Shown here: in pieces, positions 10,840-22,386 of the stretch
How the letters are laid out: the number at the start of each line of letters is the position of its first letter
How positions within the stretch are numbered: the first letter of the stretch is position 1
Source: Dicyema japonicum
Taxonomy: Eukaryota; Dicyemida; Rhombozoa; Dicyemidae
Direction: 5' to 3'
NCBI GenBank assembly: GCA_011109175.1
Contig: RDEW01000037.1
Location: forward strand, 105,770 to 158,291
DNA: 52,522 nucleotides
Made by a program: the position numbers and the translations under genes
The notes under the pieces: generated by a model
Databases searched by the model: none
What the model was told of the DNA's origin: nothing
Seen by the model: the letters and a program-made list of their open reading frames with translations, nothing else

Positions 10840-12873
10840 TCAGTTATCACATGGTAGAGTACCAACAACACCAGACTCATAAATCACAATTTTCCCACCT
10901 TTACAAATGACTGCAAAGTAGTCAGTTGTCACATCCATCGTTTTTATATGACAGGCAAATATTGCCTCCAAAGCCAACATCTCTCCTATTAAAGGATCGG
11001 AACACCCAAGATCCCACAAACACAAATTTCCCTCATTCGAAAGTGACAGTAAGGTATTGACAGAGGAGAAGGCCAGAGACTTTATCCCTCCTGACATAAA
11101 TTGACCCATATCCAGGCTCAGATCTCTTCTAAAGATCGCTATCATGAGACAACTCTAGTACCTTCCCCGTCATTCAATGTAAACAGCCTAACCGCGCACG
11201 AATTGTACCCTATAGCTACTAAATCCATCGTAAAATCAACGTCAAATGAAGTTATTTCCCCCAAATCTGTCGATCCTATCGTAAATAACAAAATCAACCT
11301 GGAAAAGTCGACTTTTGAAGAGAATCAGCATTAAATGGATTGACCAGAACAAATGAGCCAAATCTTGAGCACAAAAATATCATATTTTGGTCCGAATAGA
11401 CGTCAAACAAGTACAAGAACTCATCAAAATCATCTACATGGGTCAAACTCGATAAAAACCGACTGAAAGTACAATCTCATCCTTCACCTCAAGCTGAGGG
11501 ACAGAATAGGTTAAAAGATATCCTCCAGTGAGAACCACCAGCAAGTTTTGGCAAACAGTGATATCCATAATGTCCTGTTTTTCCACAACAATATCTAAAT
11601 AGGATTCTTCCAATTAGAATAATCTAGAAAACCAGGTTCCTCCACATAATTTGACCACAAAAAAAGTACTCCCCTCTCTGAAAGTCCAACAAAAGAAATT
11701 TCTGAAACTAATACAATCTTAAGGGCTGTTTCGTTGAGCAAATTTCTGAATAGCTCATTTGCCCGACTAAAATAAGACAAACCATACTTTAGTTGGCCCA
11801 AAACACTCATATTAAGTTCAACCGTTTCCCCCATTTCAATAAGACCAGTCAGGTTGTTTCGATTTATAAGATTCGTGACAGAATCATCGCTAAAATAGTT
11901 AAGTTTGCCAACATGTTGAAGAGTGAGACAAGCCTGAGGGGTGAATTGTCGTAGTCATCAAACTGGTCTCCTTCTAGTTCCATTGAGCGAGAAAAATCGT
12001 CCTCCAGCAAATCCATTTGTTGATCATCAATAAGATGGTCATCCTCAATGAGAACACTAGAGAGGAGAGAAGGTGGGTTTTTTAAGTCAACTACTACAAA
12101 TAATAAAACATAATACATGTCTTCTCCGACTCAGAGATCTCGTCGTCCTTTGACGACAGTTGGGACTCAAATTCATCACAGACTAAAATCAATAAGTCAC
12201 TTACTCTCTAAAAGATCGTCATAAGGGTTCTTCTCGAACTGATTCGACTCAGCAAAATCATTGTCATCCGTTTTGGACAGACTACACATAATTAACTCAG
12301 TTCTCACATGTTCGTGCTGATCGATGCGTTCCTGGAGTCTCCCGTCGAATGGGGACTTGACAGATGCATTAATCTGTCACCAAACTCAAATTCATTCAAA
12401 TAACGCCTCAACGTCTCCCTCCCATGTGCCCAGTTTCCACTGTAGTTGTCATACTGAGGGATATCTGAACATCAGAGTAATACAAACCTCCTTCAGCATC
12501 GTGTTCGTAGTTAAAATCCACGGATATGGGGATCTCAGCCTGCGGCGTATCAGCGTTGTTACTTCTTCCGTAAAATTATACCAAACCTCGATAGGGCAAA
12601 CTCTAAGACCCGAATTCTTGCTAAAAGATCGTTTCTTATGTTAGCATTGCCTTTCCTTTCCCCCAGAAGGTAGCAAATGTGGGCCTAGGATTGCCTATGG
12701 TTATCTACCTTAAGTTGTGTCCTTTCGATTTCCCACTCCATGGCTCTTATTTTGAACAGTTTTAGTTCTTTTTGCAAGTATTCGATTGCATTAGAGAATG
12801 CGAAAGTCACATGTCCCTGTTCGTTAGGTTTTTCTATGTTCTCGATTTCATAGTCTTTAAAGATGTTGTCCAT
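10840..12873 (-). CDS. STRN: Striatin homologue (STRIPAK scaffold), 11 micro-introns
   Basis: Striatins are cytoplasmic scaffolds that join PP2A to GCK kinases in the STRIPAK complex. Splicing 11 GT...AG introns of 22-26 nt gives one 590-residue frame from ATG 12873 to TGA 10840. N-terminal landmarks match striatin: a coiled coil (IEYLQKELKLFKIRAMEWE, then ICYLLGERKG and RIRVLEFAL), then NWAHGRETLRRYLNEFEF, an acidic middle, and GETVELNMS before the WD40 part. WD40-like blades end in GVLFLW, RLFTLN, LCLWDL and KIVIYE but are strongly diverged. Introns (plus coordinates) are 12685-12708, 12565-12586, 12465-12487, 12282-12307, 12183-12204, 12094-12116, 11890-11912, 11607-11632, 11434-11459, 11276-11298 and 11139-11161. 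Vertebrate striatins are about 780 residues, so this one is short. The N-terminal assignment is firm; individual WD40 blades are less so. Confidence 0.87.
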
Positions 12874-12989
12874 CACAAACAAACAACAAAACCAAATCTG
12901 AATTAATTAAATTATTTAATTTTAAATTTGATTAAAAACTAGTTTTAAATTGACATTTCTACAAAGTTGACTGAAGAAAACAAACGGTG

Positions 12990-13078
12990 AGAGAAGCCGG
13001 GATCACCTGATGGCGTTTTTCTTTTAATTAGTTTACCTGGTGATTTTTGGCTTATTATAATAATAATAATAATAAACG
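12990..13078 (+). other. Isolated LINE 3' end with terminal stem and TAA tail
   Basis: CCGGGATCACCTGATGG is followed about 45 bp later by TACCTGGTGATTTTTGG and then a run of ATAATAATAATAATAA. The pair GGGATCACC / GGTGAT can fold back on itself. The same arrangement ends LINE-D copies at 47.83-47.91 kb and 49.96-50.03 kb, so this is a 5'-truncated LINE-D-type remnant consisting of the 3' end only. It lies about 115 bp upstream of the striatin start codon. Confidence 0.6.
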
Positions 13079-13084
13079 AACAAA

Positions 13085-14008
13085 CTCAAACTCCATGACG
13101 GGAATGGAAGATTCTTAACAAATCCCAAAAATCAGACTGAATTCGAGGGTACATTAACTGTCCACGGAGAAATATCTGATCATACTTGTAGATACGCCAC
13201 CCAACTCGATAAAGCTATCACACTGCCGAATTCTCAAATGCAATGGTCAAACTTAAGAATGATCTGATTCTGTCAGTATGATCACAGTGTTGCTATCTAA
13301 CGCGAAGCTCAGACTGCGGGTCGATAAGACGTTTTCCCGTGAATTTATGTGCAATGTTGGTGCTACCCAGGGAGATCCCCTGTCCCGCCTGCTCTATTTG
13401 TCATATATCGTCGAAATTGATTATGCGGACGACGTCGACTTCGTGTCAGAAGACAAATTGGCCCTACTTCGACTCATCGGAGTGGCACCTGCTGAGCTGA
13501 ACCTATGGTTCCTTGGAATGAACACCGCAAAAACTAACATTGTGGAAATCAGGAAAATAAAAAACAGATCAAGTGAAACATGGCGAAAAGATCCTTATTA
13601 GAATGAACTGTCTATCAAGAATAAACAAGGAATCACTATATAAGAGATGTTGTACGAGTCCACTGAGTCTCGAAATTGTTGATTGTTGATATGCGTTGGA
13701 GACTATTTGGACAGATCTTACGACTGAACCTGGGTGCTCCAGCCAACATAGCAACGGAGGATTACTTCATGAGACAGGGACCGTGCTTCCGTTGACGCCG
13801 GCGTATTACACTTCTAGAAACACTTGATGGAGATCTAAAGCTTGTTAACAAAAGTCTAAGAAGTGGAGACGATTTAGACGAGTTGAGAAAACTGTATTAT
13901 GATCGAGGAGGTTGGAAGAAGTTGGTTCGGAGGATTGTTTCGAGTGCTGCACTAGTGAAATTATAACTATTACGATTTTATGCATGTTGCTTATAATAAT
14001 AATAAAGT
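13085..14008 (+). pseudogene. RTE-like LINE fragment (reverse transcriptase to 3' end)
   Basis: Plus-strand frames show ATQGDPLSRLLYLSYI joined directly to EIDYADDVDFVS, so the segment normally between these RT motifs is deleted. A frameshifted C-terminal part (MRWRLFGQILRL, APANIATEDYF, DDLDELRKLYYDRGGW) follows, typical of RTE-type polyproteins. The 3' end ATGCATGTTGCTTATAATAA plus ATA repeats matches the tail of the minus-strand copy at 8.85 kb. Several stops make it non-functional. Confidence 0.75.
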
Positions 14009-14017
14009 TGATTACGT

Positions 14018-15000
14018 TGCCTAAAACTGATTGTAGCCGAGATTGGAAAACCGAAGAAGGACCAGTCAGTTATCATCAGATCAGCCTAATTTACTCTACT
14101 TTTAAAAATATGGAATAAATTTTTCCCAAGGTTTTCAAATATGCTGAAAGAAAACAGCTATTTCAAAAGATCAATTTGGCTTTCGTCCTAGTCGATCTTG
14201 CAGACATTTTTTTTTTTTTTTTTTTAAGCCTTTTCACGAGAGCCATAGTATTTTATAGCTCCGCATAGGCAGAACACACACTTTATTTAAGTAAAGAACA
14301 GTTAATTTTAACTAATCGTAGAACCAAGGAATGATCTTCACTTCTTTTTTTTCTTTTCTTGTGTGAGTGTCCTTTCTAGACAAATCCAGTTCCGCAGTGA
14401 GTATTCACTGATGACGGCGTCACTCGTCAAACCATTTCTGCATCGTAGATGCGTGGAACCTTCCACCAGGTGAACAGCAGCGAGATTCGAACCCGTAGCC
14501 TAAGCCACTTAAGCCCGACACCTAACCACTAAGCCACCCGGCTTGCAGACATTGCCTATTAAATTTCAGCTCCGAGCAAGCTGAGGCCATAGACTCCAAT
14601 GTTTTTGAATGTCATATGTTTGGACATATTAAAGGCTTTTAAAAGTGTAATCCGCAAGCCATAATTAGTCAACATCTCGGACATGAAGTCCTAAAGAACT
14701 GATGGTTTGGATAAAAATGTATCTAAAAGAAAGAACTCCTTTACTAGATAGATATTATTGAAGAAATGAGTTCTCTATTATTCAACGTATGATTTGCTGG
14801 CTTCCCGTCTTTGAGGTCACCAAGTACGAAATATCTGATATATGCAGATGACGTACTACTGTGATCAAGTATGACCTCGGAGAAGAAATTAAATATATAT
14901 AGAAGAGATGGGAAACTGGTGTGGTCTCTAGCTATCAAAGAAGAATTAAATGGTATCAAGTTTGCCAAATTTTCATGCAGCTCGTGGTGAGTGTGTTAAT
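14018..15000 (+). pseudogene. Jockey-like LINE fragment split by a SINE
   Basis: Before the SINE the plus strand reads EEGPVSYHQISLIYSTFKNM, which parallels DPLSYRPISLICSTSKIM of the copy at 22.5-25.2 kb. After the SINE it resumes with the matching Cys-containing block and later FPSLRSPSTKYLIYADDVLL, the RT active site. The frame is interrupted many times. The SINE at 14209-14541 is flanked by a direct repeat of the LINE sequence, so the LINE is the older insertion. Confidence 0.7.
14209..14541 (-). mobile_element. tRNA-derived SINE, full length, with 12-bp target duplication
   Basis: Read on the minus strand it begins GCCGGGTGGCTTAGTGGTTA (pol III A box-like), has a B box GGTTCGAATCT about 40 bp later, a body shared with copies at 25.9, 36.9 and 43.5 kb (TGACGAGTGACGCCGTCATC; GTGTGTGTTCTGCCTATGCG), and ends in poly(A), seen as poly(T) at 14209-14225. 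The direct repeat CTTGCAGACATT flanks it at 14197-14208 and 14542-14553. This is a classic retroposed SINE; mobilisation would require LINE proteins supplied in trans. Confidence 0.9.
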
Positions 15001-15853
15001 GATGCACCTCATAACTAACTTAAAAATCGTGAGTAAATAAATCAAAGACCTCAAATATGTTTGTATCTGTTTTAACTTTTAAAAATAACGTTCATACTAG
15101 CAATTGAGTAGCCAATTGTGAGTAATAAACGATATGCAATGTAAAAAGTTGAAAAAAAAATCCCAGCCAAGCTGAACTAATGAAGCAAGAAAATACTTGG
15201 CATTTTTGGAAAAGTTATGTTTCCACTTGGAAAAGTGTAAGACAGTCAACATTTCTTCCTAGAGAGAAGACGTCAGTGCAAAATGGTTAGCAAAATTCAG
15301 TGTTGTTTAAGGTTTTAAAATGTTTCTTGTTTTCAACATCAATTGAATCTAGCTTTACCAGAAATGAAAATGTGACGAATGCTGCATGAGCGTTCTGAAA
15401 GTTCGGCTTTCCGTCTGTTTACGAATTAATTATTCTTTTGATTTTATAAACTTCTGATAAGTCTTCGTCCTTCGCACTCTCTCCAGGCATTATTTTCTTT
15501 CCCTGACTCTTGCAAAGGTACATTCTACTTATGACAATATTATGATGACGATCCGACTGAATTCTTAATGATGTCTTCAGATTTAAGGTCAATAATTCTA
15601 TTAACCCATCAAGGTCCTCGCTTGCCTAAATTAAATCAATCTTGGGATCTTGTAAACGTTTTTTCTGTACTGATGACAGAATAGGACCCCCAAAATTTAA
15701 GAGATACAAATGTTGTTGCAATGAACGGAGAAGTAAATAGCCATCAGATTTTGTTTCACTTGTAAATTTTTCATATTCAAAATGATCAAGACAAAATACA
15801 ATTTTCTTGAATGGCTTCAATTGCGCTGTAGTGTGAACTCCATTTGCTCTCAC
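15001..15853. other. No assigned gene; one unidentified 75-codon minus-strand frame
   Basis: 15001-15625 is AT-rich and shows no recognisable gene or repeat. On the minus strand, 15853-15626 is open (including LKPFKKIVFCLDHFEYEKF) but resembles no family I know. It follows directly after a broken RLE retrotransposon fragment in the same orientation, so it may be its degraded 3' part. I assign no function. Confidence 0.3.
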
Positions 15854-15990
15854 AATGCATCTTAACTCCCAGGCGTTGTGCGATCATAATCCGAATGCAG
15901 TCATCGTCCAAAAGGGTCCTCAGGGAGGAACACGGGAGTGCATCCAATCACTCCCATGATACGAGGCATGCAAGACGATGCTAGTTGGCC
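15850..15990 (-). pseudogene. RLE retrotransposon fragment (C-terminal domain)
   Basis: Across shifted minus-strand frames one reads RLACL, then WMHSRVPP, LRTLLDDDCIRIMIAQRLGV. This parallels the block RRACLLTARCEWSGAWINAL...LDDETVRTGVSIRLGL that precedes the zinc-ligand motif in the two larger RLE copies. Only this segment is recognisable and no frame is intact. Confidence 0.55.
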
Positions 15991-16084
15991 TCAGACTTTA
16001 GCACGTCGAAGATATTCTTGAAGTATACTTCATCCCAGTCACGTTGCCTCGAAGGATCGTTCGGCGTATCCAAACCAGTTTCAT

Positions 16085-16865
16085 TTATTTATTTATTTTT
16101 ATTTATTTTAATAACCCCGGGAACACCGAGAAAGAAAGACAAGAGTCAAACAGTTAGGTGATCCCAGTCCTTGCAATCAATTATGCCATTCGACGTCTGT
16201 GATCTTCCATCGTCCTCACTACTTTCCGGAAGAGCCTTCTCTCGGTCTTGCAGAGGAATCCGATCGGGGAGGGGAATTTCTTATCCAATCGGTTTTCTCT
16301 TGCCATGGGAAGGATCAGGCGAAGCGGATTTCCATCTTCCTCACAGACTCGAAGAAATCCGGAGCCACCGACTACGGATCTTAGCTTCCATGAGTAGTGG
16401 GTCGACTGTTGATCCATTACGTGGGCAAAGCATACTGATTGTTTTCTGGTGTATTGAGTTGACTCTTTGGACCATAGACTCCGATAGCGCGAATCTCCAT
16501 GCAACGGAGGCATACTCAACGGCAGGCGAAATTGTTTGTTGGTAGAGGGTAGAAACGGAAAAGTCCATGTTCCTCGTGGTCCTCCGGACAATGGCGCGTA
16601 AAACGTTAACTTTCTGGAGGCCCCTGGTAATCATGTCTGTTGCGTGGGAGTTGAAATTGAGAAGACTGTTGTACTTGACTCCAAGGACAGTGTGGGACCT
16701 TGTCACTGGAATCCGAGTGGGACCAATAAAGATACTCGGTTCATCCTTGGAACGACGGTCCGAAGTGAAAGTGGAACAGATGGACTTGGTTGCAGAAATC
16801 GTAATTCGATTGCCAACAATCCAATCGTGGAGAGTGTTCTATTTTGTCTGAGTTTTAAGATTATT
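16085..16865 (-). mobile_element. LINE-D 3' fragment, 5'-truncated
   Basis: Minus-strand reading starts in the RT C-terminal region (TRSHTVLGVKYNSLLNFNSH, RGLQKVNVLRAIVRRT, LYQQTISPAVEYASVAWRF, RENRLDKKFPSPIGFLCKTE) and ends with GGGATCACCTAACTG, CGGTGTTCCCGGGG and an AT-rich TAAA tail near 16088. It is nearly the same sequence as 49427-50030 on the other strand, so both are recent copies. Its truncated 5' end near 16865 abuts the 5' end of a plus-strand LINE-D, giving a head-to-head pair. Confidence 0.85.
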
Positions 16866-16867
16866 TT

Positions 16868-19130
16868 TGAAAATGTTGTTAGCGTGGTGTCATGTGGCTC
16901 ACCAGAAATGGTGTCACCCATTCCAAAATGAAACGAAAAGAGCCAACAGCTTCTCCCCACCGTCTGGTGGTCCTTTCATCTCCTGTGTCTTCGACCCTGT
17001 CTGGTGTCCCCATTTATCCAGACTTTTGATTCTTCTATGTGGAGACGTCGAAACCAATCCTGGTCCATGGAGATGTTTTACAATTATACAATTGAATACG
17101 AATGGGATCAGGAAGAAAATCTTTGAACTCCGGGCACTCCTCCTCGAAAATGAGGCTGACCTCGCTTTAATACAGGAGTCCAAGCTATCTCCCTCCATAC
17201 CAACACCCTCTTTTCCCGGATACACAGTGATCCGTAAAGATCGTCAGGGAGGACGCGGAGGAGGACTACTTACTATTATAAAGAACGATATTCCTTTTAT
17301 GGATACAACTCAACGAACCTCAGAGCTTCTTGGCTCCGACAAGACTTTGGCGCAGATTACTGTCAAAATGGAGTTATTCCTGTCCTTTTGGATCCATTTG
17401 GCTAATTTATATATATTTCCTTTTGGATCCATTTGGCCTCCATAAGGATCGTGTCCGTCATCTTACACCCCTGATTTATCACGCATTTCAACATTGAAAA
17501 ATCTACTGTTATGTGGGGATCTTAATGCACGACATCCAGTTTGGCTCACTTCCCAATCTTCTGATAACCGAGGAGAACTCATTGCAAATTATCTTCCTGA
17601 CCTGATTATACTGAACAACCCTAACTCACATACGAGGACCCCATTAAGGATGACTGATAGCTGCACATCCCCCGACTTAACACTATGCTCACTTCTCTGG
17701 CTAGACTATTTCCTGGAACGTCTTTTACGGCTTCTCCAGTGACCACAATCCAATCCTCCTAAAACTGAGAGGTCTTCGACGATACAGGAGACGGCCGGCG
17801 GAATCAAAAAGATTCAAGGATTATACGAAGGTTGACTGGTCTGGTTTCAGTAACCTTGTGGATAAATTCTTGGCTCGGAGATTATCCTTCCCAATACGCT
17901 CCATTGATGAGGCCGCTGAAATTATCAGCGCTGCCATTCAGAAAGCTGACCATATTTTTATTCCTATATCGTCATACAAGAAGTTTATTCCTACCCTCAG
18001 CTCTTATACAATAAGTCTTATAAAACAAAGAGACCGGCTGAAGAGATGCCATCTGTTGGACATGAAGTCTTTGACAGCCCTCAGACAACTGAATAAAAGG
18101 ATCTGTCAGAGCATAAAAGAACACAAGGACAAGAGATGGCAGCATCTAGTTAACCACCTCGACAGGAAAAGTACATCCCGACATTTCTGGAAAACTCTTA
18201 AACAAGTCAAGTCGGAGCTGGATGATGCAGACGGAACCGGAAAGTCTTCTCCTGAACACTTATGCCACCTACATCCTAACACCCTTATGAAACATTACGC
18301 TGGAATTAGCTTCAAACCATTCTCGAAACACCTGGACATTAAGGTGCGTGCCCATAAACCGAAGAAGGAACCTTACCACGAACTATTCACAGATGACCAA
18401 GTCTTGGATGTGATCACCAGATTAAGAGGCCTGACAAAGTATCTTCTATTCACCTAAAACACCTAAGCCACTACGCAATTGGCTACCTCACGCATATATA
18501 GAACCTCTCCATTAACTATAATATTATTCCAAGATTTGGAAGAATTCTATCATCAGACCGATATTGAAGGCTGGGAAACCAGAGACAGAACCTGCTCCTA
18601 CAGGCCTATTTCCGTTACCAGCACACTGTCAAAAATTATGGAGAAACTTGTATTATCAGTCATTATTCCGTATCTTCTACGTCCTATATTTCAACATGGT
18701 TTCCTCCGCGGTAGGTCCACCGCTACATACTTGGCAACTATCGCAGTTCATTGCCGACGGTTTTAAACCCATCCCCAGCCTCACAAACGCACAATTTTGG
18801 TTTATATTGACATCAACAAAGCCTTTGACACTGTTTCGAGGAAAATCCTGGTTGGAAAAATATTTTCTACTAATATTAGTTCGAATTTGAAATTATGGCT
18901 GGCCAACTTTTGTCTGGAAGACGTGGAAGAGTAGTCAGTGGTGATCTCAGATCTAGATCACGATTACTACCGAATGGGTCACCCCAGGGGTCTCCATTTT
19001 CACCAATTCTATTCAACCTATTCCTACACGACCTACCTAATGATGAGACGAAGATTCCCTGCTATTATCCTACGCAGACGATGTAGTCATTGCAATACGG
19101 AACCGCTCGACGCAAGTTGCATCCATTAAA
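16868..19130 (+). mobile_element. LINE-D with intact 2A-like motif; 3'-truncated and frameshifted
   Basis: The 5' leader (GGTGTCATGTGGCTCACC) opens into a frame with a 2A-like sequence, then endonuclease (QLNTNGIRKKIFELRALLL, LALIQESKL, LLCGDLNARHPVWL, GDHNPI), a long linker (SLIKQRDRLKRC) and reverse transcriptase up to PQGSPFSPILFNLF and a YADD-like active site near 19080. Frames break near 17445, 17740, 18450, 18560 and 18890. The copy stops near 19130 without its 3' end and is followed by two 21-bp tandem units and an RLE element. The polyprotein would nick DNA and reverse-transcribe LINE RNA; this copy cannot. Confidence 0.85.
17041..17067 (+). other. 2A-like ribosome-skipping motif GDVETNPGP in LINE-D
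   Basis: The in-frame sequence LLILLCGDVETNPGP, of which the last nine residues occupy these positions, fits the 2A consensus D(V/I)ExNPGP with a hydrophobic run before it. In known 2A sequences the ribosome releases the chain before the final P and then continues, so two proteins come from one frame. Here it would separate a short N-terminal peptide from the endonuclease-RT polyprotein. 2A sequences are known in several APE-type non-LTR retrotransposons. Activity is inferred from the motif only. Confidence 0.8.
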
Positions 19131-19147
19131 ACTCAAACCAGTTTCAT

Positions 19148-19189
19148 GTGTTAACTGATCGAAAAATAGTGTTAACTGATTGAAAAATA
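19148..19189. repeat. Two tandem 21-bp units at a LINE/RLE junction
   Basis: GTGTTAACTGATCGAAAAATA is followed directly by the same unit with one C-to-T change. It lies exactly between the end of the truncated LINE-D and the start of the plus-strand RLE element, so it may be filler DNA made during insertion or repair. Confidence 0.7.
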
Positions 19190-19199
19190 GTTGATTATT

Positions 19200-21740
19200 T
19201 ACTATTTCAATTATCGTTTTAAAAATAATGCATACCCCATAGGATGGGGAAAGAAGAGAAATCACTTACGTCATTAGTAAAGGAGAATGTCCACACATTT
19301 TTCTCAAGGAACCTATTGGCAGACTCAGAAAAGCTCACCTACAAATTTCAAAACCATGAGAAGCCAACATCGACTATCTCGGACACTCAGAGATTAAGAA
19401 GCTCGATCCGTCGAAAACTTTCGGAAGGTGGTATCCGTGCTGCGGTGAGGATCCTTGCAGATCAACAATGTATAATTGAACCGTCTGAACAGTCCTACGC
19501 ATCACTTGTTGAGCGACACCCAAGTCTCCCCAACGACCACCGGGTTCCCCCTTGCCCAGGACAATTACCCAATCTACTTGTCTCTGAAAAGGACGTAAAA
19601 GATGGATCCTCTCTTTCGTCCCGAGTAGCAGTGGAGGACTAGATGGGCTCCGTCCGGGTCACATCAAAGATCTCATTGCTCATAACACGGGCAACTCTGG
19701 GGTCCGGCTCGTGTTGGCTATCACCAAACTAATGAACAGGATGCTATCAGGGACACTACCAGAAACAATTCGACACGTAATGTTCTCCGCAAAGTTAATC
19801 GCATTCGACAAGAAGGGAGGTGGAATACGCCCTATTGCAGTCGGAATGGTCTTCCGTCGGTTGGCATCAAAGCTTGTATGCAGAGCAATCCTACCTACGC
19901 TGATAACACAGCTGCAACCAACCCAAATAGGGGTCGGCACACCGGGGGGTTGTGAAGCGGCAGTTCATGCTGTCCGAACATTCACCGAAAAGAACGTGAA
20001 CATTCCTCACGTAATCGTCAAAATTGACATTAAAAATGCCTTCAACTCGATACGACGTGATACAATTCTGGAGGATTGCTTCACATACTACCCATCAGTG
20101 TACAGCTATATTCATAGTTCGTACGGAAAACCATCCAGTCTGGTACATGGCCAATATTACATTCCATCGTCTTCTGGAGTCCAACAAGGAGACCCACTGG
20201 GGCCCGCCTTGTTCAGCCTGGGAATTGCCCGTATCACAGGATACTGCTCCACTCCTCTGAGAGTATGGTATTTGGATGATTGCACCATGGGCGGCCATCC
20301 GAAGGATGTACTAGATTGTTTGAAAAGTCTGATAGTACAATTGGAATCCCTATGCCTAACTCTAAACACCAATAAGTGTGAAGTAACCAATTTTGGATTT
20401 CCACAGTCTGAATGGGATCTGATCCTTGGTATGTTCAGAGAGATCATTCCGAAAGCCACAGAAACCAAATCAGAACAACTGGAAATACTTGGATGCCCTC
20501 TTACTGATGCTGGAATCAGTAACACTCTAAGAACAAAAGAACATCAACTAAAAACAACATTCAGACGTCTGGAGATGCTGGACGCACACACCTCCCTATT
20601 CCTCTGAGAAACGCCTTATCAGCACAGAAACTGAACTACGTTCTTCGGGGGGCACCCTGCTACTTGAAAATGCAACAGCTCGATGCTATCGATTCCCTCT
20701 TCCGGAGTACTATTGAACGTATCACAAATGTGAAATTTGACGACCAAGGGTGGGACCAAGCGACCCTACCCGTTAGCCTGGGCGGACTGGGAATCCCTTC
20801 AACGAAAGATCTGGCTTGCCCTGCTTATCTATCCTCTTTGGGCTCCAGCCGACTGCTGGTCAGGATGATTCTCCAACTCCAAACAGAATCATCTGAAATC
20901 ACAGAGATGGAGCATTTGAAGGGGATGATGCCTGAGCAGAAAGATCGTTACAGGACCATCTGCGAGGATAAATATGAGAGGCTTCTGAACCAATCAAACC
21001 AACACAGACGTGCATGTCTAGTCACTGGAAGATGCGAATCGAGTGGCGCATGGATCAATGCACTCCCAGTTGGCAGTGTCGGGACCCATCTTGACGACGA
21101 TACTGTCCGCATCGGCATCTCCACCAGACTTGGACTGGAGATTTGCCGGACCCACAAATGCCGATGTGGCGCAACCGTCGATTGTTATGGACTCCATGCC
21201 CTCTCTTGTCGAAGGAGTGCAGGACGATTCCCAAGACACAAGGCGATCAACGGAATTGTCAAGCGAGCCCTGGAGTCTGCGGGATACCCAGCCATACTAG
21301 AACCTGTTGGTCTGGACAGAGGAGACGGAAAACGTCCCGACGGAATCACAATTTTTTCATTCGAAGAGGGGAAACCTTTGGTCTGGGACGCTACTTGTGT
21401 CGACACGCTTTGCCCGTCCAACATTGTCGGAAGCGCGGTAGACACACTGTATTCCGCGGAAAAAACGATGAGGGCAAAGGAGAAAATACGAAGCGCTACG
21501 CGACCGATTCGCGTTTTATCCGATAATGGTCAAGAAAACTGGAGGAATAAGTGGAAAATCGTTTCGCTTCCTAAAGAAACTTGGACGCTTAGCTACACTA
21601 AAAAGCCACGACGAACGTGAGACTCGGTGGCTACTCCAGTTGATCTCTGTTGCAATTGTGAGAGGCAACGCAACGTCGATAATGTCGACGGGGTCCACTT
21701 TGGATGATGGCAGTTTTAAATATGATTTACTGTAAATATG
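19200..21740 (+). mobile_element. RLE-type (R2-group-like) non-LTR retrotransposon, 5'-truncated
   Basis: This second copy of the family at 4.8-7.6 kb lacks the PHD part. A pre-RT region (19244-19642) leads into a long RT frame, 19711-20607 (GGGIRPIAVGMVFRRLASKL, VKIDIKNAFNSIRRD, GVQQGDPLGPALFSLG, active site YLDD), then 20664-21620 with a zinc-ligand cluster (CRCGATVDCYGLHALSCRR) and a restriction-like endonuclease (RHKAINGIVKRALES, GKRPDGITIFSFEEGKPL, VWDATCVDT), and a tail in another frame to 21735. Breaks lie near 19640, 20607 and 21500. It is the best-preserved RLE copy in the window. Confidence 0.85.
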
Positions 21741-21936
21741 GTTTTCGGAAGCTTTAAAAAAAATTTCAAAAAATGTTCCTCGGTCAATATTCGGAAGCAC
21801 TAGATCTCCGTTTCAGCTTGTAGTAGCTACTTCCACTTCTCTGATTATCCTCAACAACTCCAGGAAGCAAACTAAGACTTTTTATAGAGAAAACAAGCAT
21901 CAACGTCTCCGGAAATTAGCTTCTGCTCTCAAAACC

Positions 21937-22278
21937 TTGCACCGGACACATCTTGGACGGTGCATTATGGATTATCTTCAAACCACAATTCAATTATTAT
22001 TCGCATCAAAAAAGTTTTTTTACCACAGGAAAGAGACTGTTTCATTTTTCAACTATAAAAAAACAAATTGGAAAGACAATTCAAAATACATCGATCAAGC
22101 TCAACTAAACTTTAATATGATGATATTTTTCTCAATTGATGAAGCTATTGACTTTTTGAACAAAACTATTCTTATGGCACAAAGAACATTCATTCAACGC
22201 GGATCATTTGAATTCTACAATGAAAAACTAGACCAGAACACCAAATCATTAATTAAAGAAAGGAATCGCCTCAAATAA
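21937..22278 (+). pseudogene. LINE-D linker fragment between endonuclease and RT
   Basis: The open frame reads NYKKTNWKDNSKYIDQAQL, SIDEAIDFLNKTILMAQRTF and SLIKERNRLK. The 16.9-kb copy has corresponding segments (TKVDWSGFSNLVDK, SIDEAAEIISAAIQKADHIF, SLIKQRDRLKR). No catalytic motif is included. The 5' boundary is unclear: 21745-21936 shows nothing I can place. Confidence 0.6.
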
Positions 22279-22380
22279 GCCCTTCCGAAAAGGGCCTATT
22301 TTCGCAAGTTAATATATATTATACACTAATTGACCAAATAATAGAAGTAAGCGAAAATTAATTTGTAACTAACCTAGGAC

Positions 22381-22386
22381 AAAAAA
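22381..22386 (-). terminator. Pol III terminator of tRNA-Met
   Basis: TTTTTT on the minus strand, starting directly after the discriminator base of the tRNA. Confidence 0.85.

Noticed and set aside
12324-12644. 106-codon plus-strand open frame
   Set aside because: Antisense to striatin exons, which match a known family once micro-introns are removed.
16171-16545. Plus-strand open frames over 16.2-16.9 kb
   Set aside because: Shadows of the minus-strand LINE-D RT C-terminal region, which has clear homology to 49.4-50.0 kb.
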